Assembly: GCA_024692105.1 (NCBI GenBank)
Contig: JAILMZ010000053.1
Span: 1 to 20,133, forward strand
Direction: 5' to 3'
Origin: Saccharofermentans sp.
Lineage (GTDB): Bacteria; Bacillota_A; Clostridia; Saccharofermentanales; Saccharofermentanaceae
Length of the DNA stretch: 20,133 bases
Shown: positions 6,510-14,026 of the stretch, one piece after another
Layout: each line of letters starts with the position of its first letter
Numbering within the stretch: position 1 is the stretch's first letter
Made by a program: the position numbers and the translations under genes
Notes under the pieces: generated by a model
Told to the model about the DNA's origin: nothing
Databases searched by the model: none
The model's input: the letters and a program-made list of their open reading frames with translations, nothing else

Positions 6510-8744
6510 ATGAAGAGATCTTTTACCAAGATCGCAGCAGTGATGTTGTCGGTTGCTTTTATTTTGGCGTTGTTCCCGGGAATGAAGATTGGTGCGGCTG
6601 AGATCGTTTCCAGCGGCACGTGCGGTGACAATGTTTCATGGACATTGGATGATGAAGGAAAACTCGTCATCTCGGGTACCGGTCCGATGAATGATTACAA
6701 CAGTTGGTGGCCAACAAGTCCGTTTGACTCAAATAGCGATATAAAAGATGTTGTATTCGAGGAGGGTGTTACTTCGATCGGAACCTACATGTTCCGTTGT
6801 TGCAGCGGCATTCAGAGTGTTTCGATTCCCGGTACCGTTACATCGATCGGAACCTATGCATTTTATGGTTGTTCCAAACTAAAAGAGATTACTATCCCGG
6901 ATGGCGTAACCGCTATCCCGGGTTGCACATTCTGCAATTGTGGAAGTCTAGAGAGCATCACAATTCCCGATAGTGTTCAGGTATTTGATTATAGTTCGTT
7001 TTCCGGGTGTTCAAGCCTGAAGAGTATTAATATTCCAGATGGAGTTACAGATATAAATTCGAGTGCATTCAGTTACTGCTGCAGTCTTGAGAGCGTTACG
7101 CTTCCCGATAGTTTGACTTCGATACAGAATTATGCATTTTCCGGTTGTTCAAATCTTACTGATATCAATATCCCTGATGCTGTTACTTTTATCGGTTACA
7201 ATGCATTCTACGGATGTGAAAGCCTGAAAAGCATAACGTTACCGGATGGGCTTACATCTATATCAGCCGGCACTTTCTCCGATTGTAAAAGCCTTACAAG
7301 CGTGACGATACCTGGCAGTGTTGATTCTATAGGAGAGGGAGCTTTTTCCGGCTGCGAAAGCCTTGAAAGCTTAACGTTACCGGATAGCATTACCTCCATT
7401 CCAAACTACGCCTTTAGCGATTGTGCTTTTTCAAGTATCGTAATTCCCGACTCTGTGATATCCATAGGGTCCGGTGCATTCAGCTATTGTTTTAATCTTG
7501 AGAGTGTTACGATCCCAGGCAGTGTATCAGTTATGGGCGGATCGGCATTCAAGGAGTGCACAAGCCTCGAGAGTGTTACTATCGAAGAAGGCGTTCAGCA
7601 GATCGCTCTCGGAGAATTTGCAGGTTGTACTAATCTCAACGATGTAACTATTCCCGAGGGTGTAACTACGATTGCATCAATGGCCTTTTACAATTGCACA
7701 AACCTTACGAACCTGGTTCTTCCTTCGAGTGTTATCTCGATAGGAGACGGTGCGTTCGGAAATTGCACAAATCTTACGAGTGTCTTGATGGATAAAGATC
7801 AGCAAGCACTGTGTGAGAGCAGTAATGCTTTCGAAGGTTCTGATGCAGCCGTTTGCCATTGTTATTACGAAGCAACATACACGGACGACGGTAACGGATC
7901 GATCTCAGGCAATGCGCAGACGTACGGTACTGATGAACTGACCATCACACCGGATTACAACTTCGGAGTTGATAAGGTCATATTGACTGATGCAGACGGC
8001 AATGAGACAGAGATCATTCCAGATGCTGACGGAAAATATCTTATGCCTGATTCAGAAGGCATTGTAAATGTAAACGTTACCTTCAAGCGCATAAAGGCAG
8101 ATGTATTCTTCTATTCGGAAGACGGCAGCGAGGAACTGCAGGCAACCACTTATGATCTTAATTCAGTACCTTCTTTTACCGGAACGCTTCCGGCCAAGGC
8201 TGAGACAGAGGATTATAAGTATTCATTCTTCGGATGGACTGACGGTACAAACACTTATGGTGTTGGTGATGCTCTTCCCGCAGTAACTGAAGATATTGTA
8301 TATCTTGCAGTGTTTGCAGAGATCCCCAAGCAGGGTACTTACTATGTTCAGGGTATCGAAGAGAAAGACGGACAGATCATCATCACTATCAAGAGGACCG
8401 AAGAAGACGACAAGACATACGAACTTGTTGATTCGATTGAATGCGACGGCGTAAAGCTTAAAGTCGGCGATCAGATCGATCTAACCAGCGGAAGCGCGAT
8501 AATCACGCTGAAGAAAGATTATCTTGCCACCTTGCCTGCAGGTAAACATACCATGACAATCACATTCAAGGACGGCGTTTCCATTACTTTTGATTACACG
8601 GTAAAACCGCCAGTTATAGCAGTCGCAAAGGTTCCTGCCAGTGGTGAGGGTCAGAGCATGACGGCTGTCGCAGGTGCTGCCATGATTCTTGCAGCTTGTG
8701 CCGTGACCGGAATCATCCTGACGAGAAAGCGCAGGGAAGAGTGA
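6510..8744 (+). CDS. Secreted BspA-type leucine-rich repeat surface protein
   Basis: The gene encodes 744 residues. A signal peptide (about 1-29, cleavage near GAA-E) is followed by the typical BspA-family cap (SGTCGDNVSWTLDDEG at 35-50 and LVISGTGPMNDY). Fifteen LRR_5-type repeats of 23 residues follow at 87-430, with consensus V-T-S-I-x-x-x-A-F-x-x-C-x-x-L-x-S-V-T-I-P-D-S; repeat ten is one residue short. The C-terminal part has an InlB-B/Flg_new-like segment (about 575-610, YSFFGWTDG) and a segment resembling carbohydrate-binding X2 modules (about 655-690, SGSAIITLKKDYLATLPAG). It ends in VPASGEG at 708, a hydrophobic helix (about 717-738) and TRKRREE, which resembles a degenerate sortase signal or a plain membrane anchor. 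BspA relatives bind host or matrix proteins or fibre. The gene looks more AT-rich than its neighbours. Confidence 0.9.
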   Translation: MKRSFTKIAAVMLSVAFILALFPGMKIGAAEIVSSGTCGDNVSWTLDDEGKLVISGTGPMNDYNSWWPTSPFDSNSDIKDVVFEEGVTSIGTYMFRCCSGIQSVSIPGTVTSIGTYAFYGCSKLKEITIPDGVTAIPGCTFCNCGSLESITIPDSVQVFDYSSFSGCSSLKSINIPDGVTDINSSAFSYCCSLESVTLPDSLTSIQNYAFSGCSNLTDINIPDAVTFIGYNAFYGCESLKSITLPDGLTSISAGTFSDCKSLTSVTIPGSVDSIGEGAFSGCESLESLTLPDSITSIPNYAFSDCAFSSIVIPDSVISIGSGAFSYCFNLESVTIPGSVSVMGGSAFKECTSLESVTIEEGVQQIALGEFAGCTNLNDVTIPEGVTTIASMAFYNCTNLTNLVLPSSVISIGDGAFGNCTNLTSVLMDKDQQALCESSNAFEGSDAAVCHCYYEATYTDDGNGSISGNAQTYGTDELTITPDYNFGVDKVILTDADGNETEIIPDADGKYLMPDSEGIVNVNVTFKRIKADVFFYSEDGSEELQATTYDLNSVPSFTGTLPAKAETEDYKYSFFGWTDGTNTYGVGDALPAVTEDIVYLAVFAEIPKQGTYYVQGIEEKDGQIIITIKRTEEDDKTYELVDSIECDGVKLKVGDQIDLTSGSAIITLKKDYLATLPAGKHTMTITFKDGVSITFDYTVKPPVIAVAKVPASGEGQSMTAVAGAAMILAACAVTGIILTRKRREE
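6768..7799 (+). repeat. Array of 15 leucine-rich repeats (69-bp units)
   Basis: Fourteen units of 23 codons and one of 22 codons encode the LRR_5 array. Each unit carries the conserved A-F-x-x-C and L-P-D/I-P-D positions. At the DNA level the units have diverged, so recent expansion is not obvious. Confidence 0.85.
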
Positions 8745-8770
8745 TCCTGCAGCTCAATTAAAAGCAATAT

Positions 8771-8793
8771 AAAAGCACCCTCGGGGTGCTTTT
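8771..8793. terminator. Bidirectional intrinsic terminator
   Basis: AAAAGCACCC at 8771-8780 pairs with GGGTGCTTTT at 8784-8793 around a TCG loop. A-tracts flank one side and T-tracts the other, so it can end both the leucine-rich repeat gene (plus) and the MBL-GAF-GGDEF gene (minus, stop at 8814). Confidence 0.9.
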
Positions 8794-8813
8794 AATTTCT
8801 ATTGTTGTTGGAT

Positions 8814-10532
8814 TTATTCAGCCTTCCAGCAGACCTTGTTCCTTCCGGTCTCCTTGGCGGTGTAGAGCCACTCGTCGGCAGCGCTGATGTTCTCTTCGAT
8901 TGTCTTGGAAGGATCAAAGCGTGTGCAGCCGAAGCTCAGTGTGCATCTTAAGGTATTGCCGTCAGCTTCGATGTCGGTGTTCATGAGCTTGACTCTGATC
9001 TCCTCAGCCTTGGCAACGGCGCCTTCCAAGTCTGTATCGCGCATTACCATGACGAATTCCTCGCCGCCCCATCTGTACACGCCGTCAGTCTCACCGCAGC
9101 AGGACTCGACAAGTCCTGATGTAAAGCGTAGCACATCGTCGCCAGCGTTATGACCGTATGTATCGTTGACGCGCTTGAACTTATCGATGTCGCAGATGAA
9201 TACTGACATCATCTTGCCGGAGCCGGGCATAAGGTATTCCTTATACTTCTCGCTGAAGTCGTAGTAGAATCCCATTCTGTTCTTGAGGCCTGTCAATCTG
9301 TCGTGATGCGAGTCTTCGAGGAATGTCTCGGACTCAAGTGCGATACCGCAGACGAGCGCTGCAAGAGAGAGCCTCTTCGGATCTGAATCCGGATCAAAAC
9401 CGCGTTCGTCATTCTTGTTGATGAGCTGCAGGGCTCCTATGAATTTTCCGTTGATATCTGCAACAGGGAGGACGAGTACTGACTTAGTCTTGTAACCTGT
9501 CTGTGTGTCGATATCACGGTTAAAATCAGGATCTGAATACGGATCGTTGGTAATAAGCGTCTTCTGCATTCTAAGTGCTTTTCCGACGAGTCCCGCGTTC
9601 TCAGGTATGACGATCTTATCGACGCCGGTAGCGGACATCGTCCAAAGCTGTGCCTTGCGCTTATCCCATTTCCAGAAGCTTGCCCTGTCCGCATCTACGG
9701 TCATCTTGCCGAGTTCTGTCAGATATGTGAACAGCATGTTGTGGTCATGACTGCCGTTCATGCACATATCCTTGTAAAGGCTGTCCGAGATGGTGAGGAT
9801 GTTGGAAAGCAATTGTGAGCTGCTCTCCAAAGTAAGCTCTGCGTCATCCAAAGGTGCCGGATAAGCTCCAGTATCCTTCATGCGGTTCAGGACCGTATCC
9901 TCGTAGTCCATATGCATGAGATAGACGTGTACGCCGCTTGCGACGAGTTCTTTTACCCTGTCATGCATATCACTGCAGCTGAGGTGAACAGGCGTCTTCC
10001 TGGCACTGATCTCCATATAGAGATATACGCCGGGTTCCATGTATTTCTCATAAGGCTCGAAGATACCCGTATCACCGGTGTATACGACCTTGTTTCCGTC
10101 GATTGTCAGATAGTAGCCAAAGCATTTACCTTCAAGCTCTTCAGAGTGGAAAGTGGGGATAACGCATTCGAACCAATCCTTCTTGAGTTCCTCGGGTGTG
10201 ATCAGTTCATACCAGTCATCGCCGCAGCCTTCCAGGTTCTTGAGAAGGTAGATAAGATCGGTCTTGACAGCTTCGTTCGGTGCAACTACAGTTACCGGCT
10301 TCTCGAGGGCGAAATGCAGAAGGTCTATAAAAAGACCTATTCCGCTTACATGATCGCCGTGCGTATGTGTAACGAGGACATAGATATGATCGTAATTGGA
10401 GAGTACGCGGTTGTTGAGTCTCTGGAAAGAACTGACCGAACAATCGATGATGATGAGGTCGTTGCCGTCAACAAAGTAAGCACTTGTGTGCTGATCTGCA
10501 AATGCGTTGCCTCTGCCAAAAAACTTGAGCAT
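8814..10532 (-). CDS. Metallo-beta-lactamase fold / GAF / GGDEF fusion protein
   Basis: The gene encodes 572 residues with no membrane helix or signal peptide, so it should be cytoplasmic. Residues 1-215 form an MBL-fold hydrolase: HTHGDH at 56-61, His129 in TFHSEE, Asp154 in YTGDTG and His207 in LMHMDYED supply a complete two-metal site. The pattern recalls RNase Z and class II phosphodiesterase-like MBL enzymes. Residues 250-405 form a GAF domain with DPYSDPDFN (330-338), TGYKTKSVLVLPV (345-357) and GALQLINK (366-373), closely resembling the cyclic-nucleotide GAFs of mammalian PDE2/5. Residues 408-572 form a GGDEF domain with RLTGLKNR (412-419), CDIDKFKRVNDTYGH (447-461) and RWGGEEF (487-493), which should be catalytically competent. 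The I-site Arg is Gly480, so classical feedback inhibition is probably absent. It is translated from AAGGAGG inside the end of the adenylate cyclase gene. The MBL substrate is unknown. Confidence 0.93.
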   Translation of the reverse strand: MLKFFGRGNAFADQHTSAYFVDGNDLIIIDCSVSSFQRLNNRVLSNYDHIYVLVTHTHGDHVSGIGLFIDLLHFALEKPVTVVAPNEAVKTDLIYLLKNLEGCGDDWYELITPEELKKDWFECVIPTFHSEELEGKCFGYYLTIDGNKVVYTGDTGIFEPYEKYMEPGVYLYMEISARKTPVHLSCSDMHDRVKELVASGVHVYLMHMDYEDTVLNRMKDTGAYPAPLDDAELTLESSSQLLSNILTISDSLYKDMCMNGSHDHNMLFTYLTELGKMTVDADRASFWKWDKRKAQLWTMSATGVDKIVIPENAGLVGKALRMQKTLITNDPYSDPDFNRDIDTQTGYKTKSVLVLPVADINGKFIGALQLINKNDERGFDPDSDPKRLSLAALVCGIALESETFLEDSHHDRLTGLKNRMGFYYDFSEKYKEYLMPGSGKMMSVFICDIDKFKRVNDTYGHNAGDDVLRFTSGLVESCCGETDGVYRWGGEEFVMVMRDTDLEGAVAKAEEIRVKLMNTDIEADGNTLRCTLSFGCTRFDPSKTIEENISAADEWLYTAKETGRNKVCWKAE

Positions 10533-10535
10533 CTT

Positions 10536-12380
10536 TTATTCCTCCTTAGAAGGCTTGTCAGTATCGTTATTCTCGACCGGACCGAGGAGCTTCAGGATCT
10601 CGAAGCCGTCAGCCTTACCCTTGAGCTTGATGGGCTTATCGAGAGGCTCGAATCTCATTCTGCCCTCAAGTTTGTCTGCAACGGAGCGGCTGATGTAGAT
10701 GCAGCTTGCAGGTGCGTTAGCCTCAAGTCTTGCAGACGTATTTACGGTATCGCCGATAGCCGTATAGTCCATTCTCTTCTCGGAACCCATGTTGCCGACG
10801 ACCGCAGGGCCGTAGTTGATTCCGACGCCTACGTGGATCTCTTCGTCGATCTCTTCCTTGAGCCTTGCGGAGATCTCCTCGACGCCCTTGATGATGCCGA
10901 GTCCGGCTACGGCTGCATGGTAGACGGGGTCTTCATCTGCGAGAGGAGCGCCCCAGAATGCCATAAGGCAGTCACCGACGTATTTATCGATGGTTCCGTT
11001 TGTCTCTTCGACGCAGTTACTTGCCATCGTAAGATACTGGTTAAGGATATATACGACCGTCTCAGGCGAGAGCCTCTCAGACATCGTGGTGAAGCCTCTG
11101 ACATCGACGAAGAGAACTGCTATGTCAACGTTCTTTCCGCCGAGCTTTAAGTTCTCTACGCCTTCTTTAAGAAGTTCGTTAACGACGTTAGGTGCAACGT
11201 ATCTCTCGAAGGTCCTTGTGACGTTCTGTCTTGCGATGGCGGCACGGATATAGTTGCCGGATACGCTGATTATGAACAATACCAAGAGACCGAACGGTAT
11301 CCAGAATGCATGCAGTACCTGTCCCGGATTCTGATTGTACATAAAGAGCGATACGCCGATTGAAGCAGCTTCGCAGATTACGAGTACCGGAATAGTGTAG
11401 AGGAGTCTTCTGTTATCGCAGAAGAAGAAGAAAGCAAAGCATACGACGAACAGAACTGCGAGCTGTGCAGAGTCAACAGGCTCTTCCTTGTAGTTGCTGT
11501 TCAGGATCTGCTGTACGACATTGGCCTGATACTCTACGCCGTACATCATCTCACTTCGGTCGATAGGGGTGAAGTAAGCGTCCTGAAGGCCAGGAGCATA
11601 AGGTCCGATGAATACGATCTTGTCTTTGAAGTATTCAGAAGGAACTTCACCGTTAATGAGTTCTGAAAGCGATACGCCGTCGTAGAAGTCAGCAGGTCCG
11701 CCCGTAAATGATACATAGAACTGGCCTCTGTCATTCGTGGGAGGCTCGTAGATATCGATGCCCTTGAATTCAGCATAGGCTTCAGCAACGGTATAGGCCA
11801 TGGAGTAGACCTTCTCACCGTCGTCTCCGTAAGGCTTAACATACAGGAGGGAATGACGCAGAACTCCGTCCTTGTCGTACATCGCATTGATGTGTCCCTG
11901 CATCGTTACTGCTTCAAGTGCTTCAAAAGGCTCTTCGAAATTTTGCACAACATAACTGTCGATGACGACACTCGAACCGAATTCTCTTGTCGTACCGAAA
12001 TGCGCCTCTACGGCTGTGACTACACAACCGAGTTTTTCCGCAGCATCGACCAGAGCCTGATCTGCTTCCGGGTCCGTCGTGCCGGTAAAGATAACGTCGA
12101 CTGCAACTACTGCGGGACGGTTATCTGGATCGGCTGCAAGTGCTTCAAGAGCTGATGCTATGACTGTTCTGTCCCAGGTATAGTAGGGACCGAATTCCTC
12201 AAGATCCTTATCGTCGATACCGATGATGATGATATCCTGGGGAAGAGCCTCAGGCCTTTGGAACAGCCAGTCGCAGAACCATAATTCCAGGCTCCTGAGT
12301 ATTCCCGAACCGCAAAGCACGGTTATTACGAGAGCCCAGACGAGCGAGGTTATCAGTGTCTTAACGTACTTGTTCTTCAT
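10536..12380 (-). CDS. CHASE2-domain class III adenylate cyclase
   Basis: The gene encodes 614 residues. An N-terminal helix (about 7-28) leads to an extracellular CHASE2 sensor domain (about 30-300), with IIIIGIDDKDLEEFGP at 50-65, VAVDVIF at 92-98 and FKDKIVFIGPYAPGLQD at 251-267. Three membrane helices follow (about 305-320, 326-346, 357-376), then a cytoplasmic class III cyclase domain (about 415-595). Catalytic residues are intact: metal Asp426 (FVDVRGFT) and Asp470 (KYVGDCLMAF), adenine-recognising Lys466 and Asp538 (MDYTAIGD), and transition-state Asn547 and Arg551 (NTSAR). The Lys/Asp pair predicts ATP rather than GTP as substrate, giving cAMP. The start lies eight bases after the FecR stop with no clear ribosome site, suggesting translational coupling. 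CHASE2 cyclases next to FecR proteins are known in other phyla. Confidence 0.95.
   Translation of the reverse strand: MKNKYVKTLITSLVWALVITVLCGSGILRSLELWFCDWLFQRPEALPQDIIIIGIDDKDLEEFGPYYTWDRTVIASALEALAADPDNRPAVVAVDVIFTGTTDPEADQALVDAAEKLGCVVTAVEAHFGTTREFGSSVVIDSYVVQNFEEPFEALEAVTMQGHINAMYDKDGVLRHSLLYVKPYGDDGEKVYSMAYTVAEAYAEFKGIDIYEPPTNDRGQFYVSFTGGPADFYDGVSLSELINGEVPSEYFKDKIVFIGPYAPGLQDAYFTPIDRSEMMYGVEYQANVVQQILNSNYKEEPVDSAQLAVLFVVCFAFFFFCDNRRLLYTIPVLVICEAASIGVSLFMYNQNPGQVLHAFWIPFGLLVLFIISVSGNYIRAAIARQNVTRTFERYVAPNVVNELLKEGVENLKLGGKNVDIAVLFVDVRGFTTMSERLSPETVVYILNQYLTMASNCVEETNGTIDKYVGDCLMAFWGAPLADEDPVYHAAVAGLGIIKGVEEISARLKEEIDEEIHVGVGINYGPAVVGNMGSEKRMDYTAIGDTVNTSARLEANAPASCIYISRSVADKLEGRMRFEPLDKPIKLKGKADGFEILKLLGPVENNDTDKPSKEE
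10541..10547 (-). promoter_or_regulatory. Perfect ribosome binding site inside the cyclase gene end
   Basis: AAGGAGG reads on the minus strand within the last codons of the adenylate cyclase (Lys-Glu-Glu-stop) and lies eight bases before the ATG of the MBL-GAF-GGDEF gene. The arrangement implies tight translational coupling of the two signalling enzymes. Confidence 0.85.
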
Positions 12381-12388
12381 GTGTCAGA

Positions 12389-13858
12389 TTAACCAACGTA
12401 ACCATTAAGAGCTGTAGGGTCGATCACCGGTTCTATTTCTTCTACATAGTAGAGATATCCGTCTTCTGTCCAGTAATCGATTTCGGGTTCATCTTCTATT
12501 TCTTCATTATATTGATAATCAAGGAGAACCCACTCACCATTGTAGAAACCTACAAACTCTTCGTAATTCTCGGTGAGGATGTATACCTTGTGACCATCGT
12601 AAGTATCACCCCAGATGAACTGTGACCAATTTGAATAATCTTCTTCGACCACAGGTGTCGGTTCAGGTGTAGGCGTGTTTACCGGAGTAGGCTCGATGGT
12701 AGGTGTTACCTTCGGAGTAGCCGTAGGAGTGGTAGTAGGTGTAGTGGTTGTTGTAGGTATAGGTTTCGTCGTCGGTGTTGCCGTAGGCTTGACCGTGGTT
12801 GTCGGATTAGGTGTTGCCGTCGGTGTAGACGTAGGATCTGAAGAAGGATTCTGCGTCGGAGCAGCCGAAGGTGCAGATGTTGAACCCGGAGCCGGCGTTG
12901 CCGTCGGCTTGTTCGTAGGTGCAGAAGTCGGCTTCTTGGTCGGATTCGGCGATGCCGATGGTGATGGCGTCAGCGAAGCCGTCGGCGTCAGTACCGGTTC
13001 CTTAGTCGGCTTAGCCGTAGGATCAGGTGTATCAGTAATCTCGATTATCTCGTCAGGAGTGGGAGTAGGTGAATCGGGATCGAGGAGAGCATTGACCAGC
13101 GCGAGGAGTTCGTCTTTGTCCCAGCCTGTATCTGCGCAGACTTTCTCAAGAAGTGCTTCGTCCTGAACGAGCATCTGAAGAGCGAACTCGGGAACATCCT
13201 GCGGTGGAACTTCGACGATCTCAAATTCGATGCTGTCCCTGTCCTCGGTGGATTCGTCGTAAAGGTAAGCAGTAACCATCTCACCGCCGCGGACTTCGAC
13301 TTCCTTTGTCTCTTGGGTCTTAGGGTTATAACCCGTTACCTTAACGACGCCGTCAGTGATGATGAGCGACTGAAGTCCGCTCTTACTGTAGTAGACATAG
13401 CCGGAAGTACCTCTGATACCGACGGTCATGTTGGAAGTCTTGATCTCATATTTCTCGTCATCTGCGAGCTTCTGTGTTACCTCGAAGAAGAGGCCGCCTG
13501 CAGTGAGATTGAGTTCGAGCTGCTTGCCGTGCTTCTGGAATTCAACGCGGCTGTCATTCTCGAGGGTAACGATCTTTGTGTCATCAAGACCGACGGAAGC
13601 AAGTCCGTCAGAACCTGTGCTCAGAGCATCGCCTGATTCGAAACGCATCTCGTCAATAACAGGCTTGATCGTACCGTTGGAATCCTCGATGTTGACTGTT
13701 CCTTCAACACGGAGAAGCCTCATGGTCGTGGCAAGGTAATTGTTGCGCATGAGAAGAAGCACAACGGCAACGATTGCTACGACAATGAAAGAAACGACTG
13801 ATGCCAGAACGATCTTCTCTTTCTTAGTCATACGTCTTACTTTATCAATAAGTCCCAT
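12389..13858 (-). CDS. Membrane-anchored FecR-domain protein, third paralogue
   Basis: The gene encodes 489 residues. A short basic cytoplasmic tail precedes one helix (about 15-37), with the rest outside. The FecR domain (about 48-195) contains LRVEGTVNIEDSNG, FESGDALSTGSDGLASVGL, VGIRGTSGYVYY (146-157) and IITDGVVKV (166-174). A helical segment with KVCADTGWDKDELLALV (239-255) follows, then a Pro/Thr/Ser linker of about 142 residues (263-404). The C-terminal domain (408-489) is rich in aromatic and acidic residues (SQFIWGDTYDGHKVYI, VGFYNGEWVLLDYQY). Elsewhere FecR domains sit outside the membrane and pass signals to anti-sigma or transmembrane partners; here the partner is probably the CHASE2 cyclase encoded eight bases downstream. 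It has no Flg_new repeat, unlike its paralogues. The ribosome site AAGGGTG at 13864-13870 is five bases from ATG. A candidate promoter lies in the gap upstream. Confidence 0.9.
   Translation of the reverse strand: MGLIDKVRRMTKKEKIVLASVVSFIVVAIVAVVLLLMRNNYLATTMRLLRVEGTVNIEDSNGTIKPVIDEMRFESGDALSTGSDGLASVGLDDTKIVTLENDSRVEFQKHGKQLELNLTAGGLFFEVTQKLADDEKYEIKTSNMTVGIRGTSGYVYYSKSGLQSLIITDGVVKVTGYNPKTQETKEVEVRGGEMVTAYLYDESTEDRDSIEFEIVEVPPQDVPEFALQMLVQDEALLEKVCADTGWDKDELLALVNALLDPDSPTPTPDEIIEITDTPDPTAKPTKEPVLTPTASLTPSPSASPNPTKKPTSAPTNKPTATPAPGSTSAPSAAPTQNPSSDPTSTPTATPNPTTTVKPTATPTTKPIPTTTTTPTTTPTATPKVTPTIEPTPVNTPTPEPTPVVEEDYSNWSQFIWGDTYDGHKVYILTENYEEFVGFYNGEWVLLDYQYNEEIEDEPEIDYWTEDGYLYYVEEIEPVIDPTALNGYVG
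12647..13072 (-). repeat. Pro/Thr-rich linker-coding repeat, third FecR gene
   Basis: About 142 codons of imperfect PT, TPTATP, KPTATP and TTTTP units. Low-complexity DNA of this type is prone to slippage, so its length may vary among strains. The opposite strand shows an open Gly/Val-rich frame that is only its mirror. Confidence 0.8.
13094..13741 (-). repeat. FecR direct repeat, copy 3
   Basis: This 648-bp segment encodes residues 40-255 of the third FecR protein. It is clearly homologous, with long identical protein stretches, to 15584-16231 and 17374-18021. It is closest to copy 2, for example in NPKTQETK, DESTEDRDSIEFEI and CADTGWDKDELLALV. Confidence 0.85.
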
Positions 13859-14026
13859 AAAAACACCCTTCCATTAAGAAAAAACTTAATAATTAATTAT
13901 AGCATATTAAAGTACTTTCGAACGGGTGCCGGTATCTTATAACGGGTTGTAATAAACTACACCGATAGATTTGATCGTATTATAAAGGCTTACATTAAAA
14001 GCTCCTACAAATCATCTTTAGATACG
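13859..14026 (-). promoter_or_regulatory. Intergenic gap with candidate internal promoter and ACCCGTT repeats
   Basis: This gap of 168 bases is the only long one within the signalling cluster. On the minus strand TATAAT at 13896-13901 lies 38 bases before the start of the third FecR gene, without a good -35. Two direct copies of ACCCGTT (minus strand, 13921-13927 and 13941-13947), spaced exactly 20 bp, sit just upstream where an activator would bind. A second TATAAT (13979-13984) has no partner. No strong terminator is seen, so read-through from the second FecR gene remains possible. Confidence 0.4.

Noticed and set aside
6305..6670. A 121-codon minus-strand frame
   Set aside because: Its first half is antisense to the signal peptide and cap of the leucine-rich repeat protein and its middle is AT-rich noise. 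Only the last 28 codons look protein-like and are noted separately.
9912..11150. Long plus-strand open frame of 412 codons
   Set aside because: It runs antisense across two genes with complete conserved motifs (MBL fusion and cyclase). Its protein has no recognisable domain and its start lacks a ribosome site.
12675..13166. Open Gly/Val-rich plus-strand frame (and similar ones at 15174-15668 and 17054-17365)
   Set aside because: They are the exact antisense of the Pro/Thr linkers, with repeated GVAVG-type composition and no ribosome sites.
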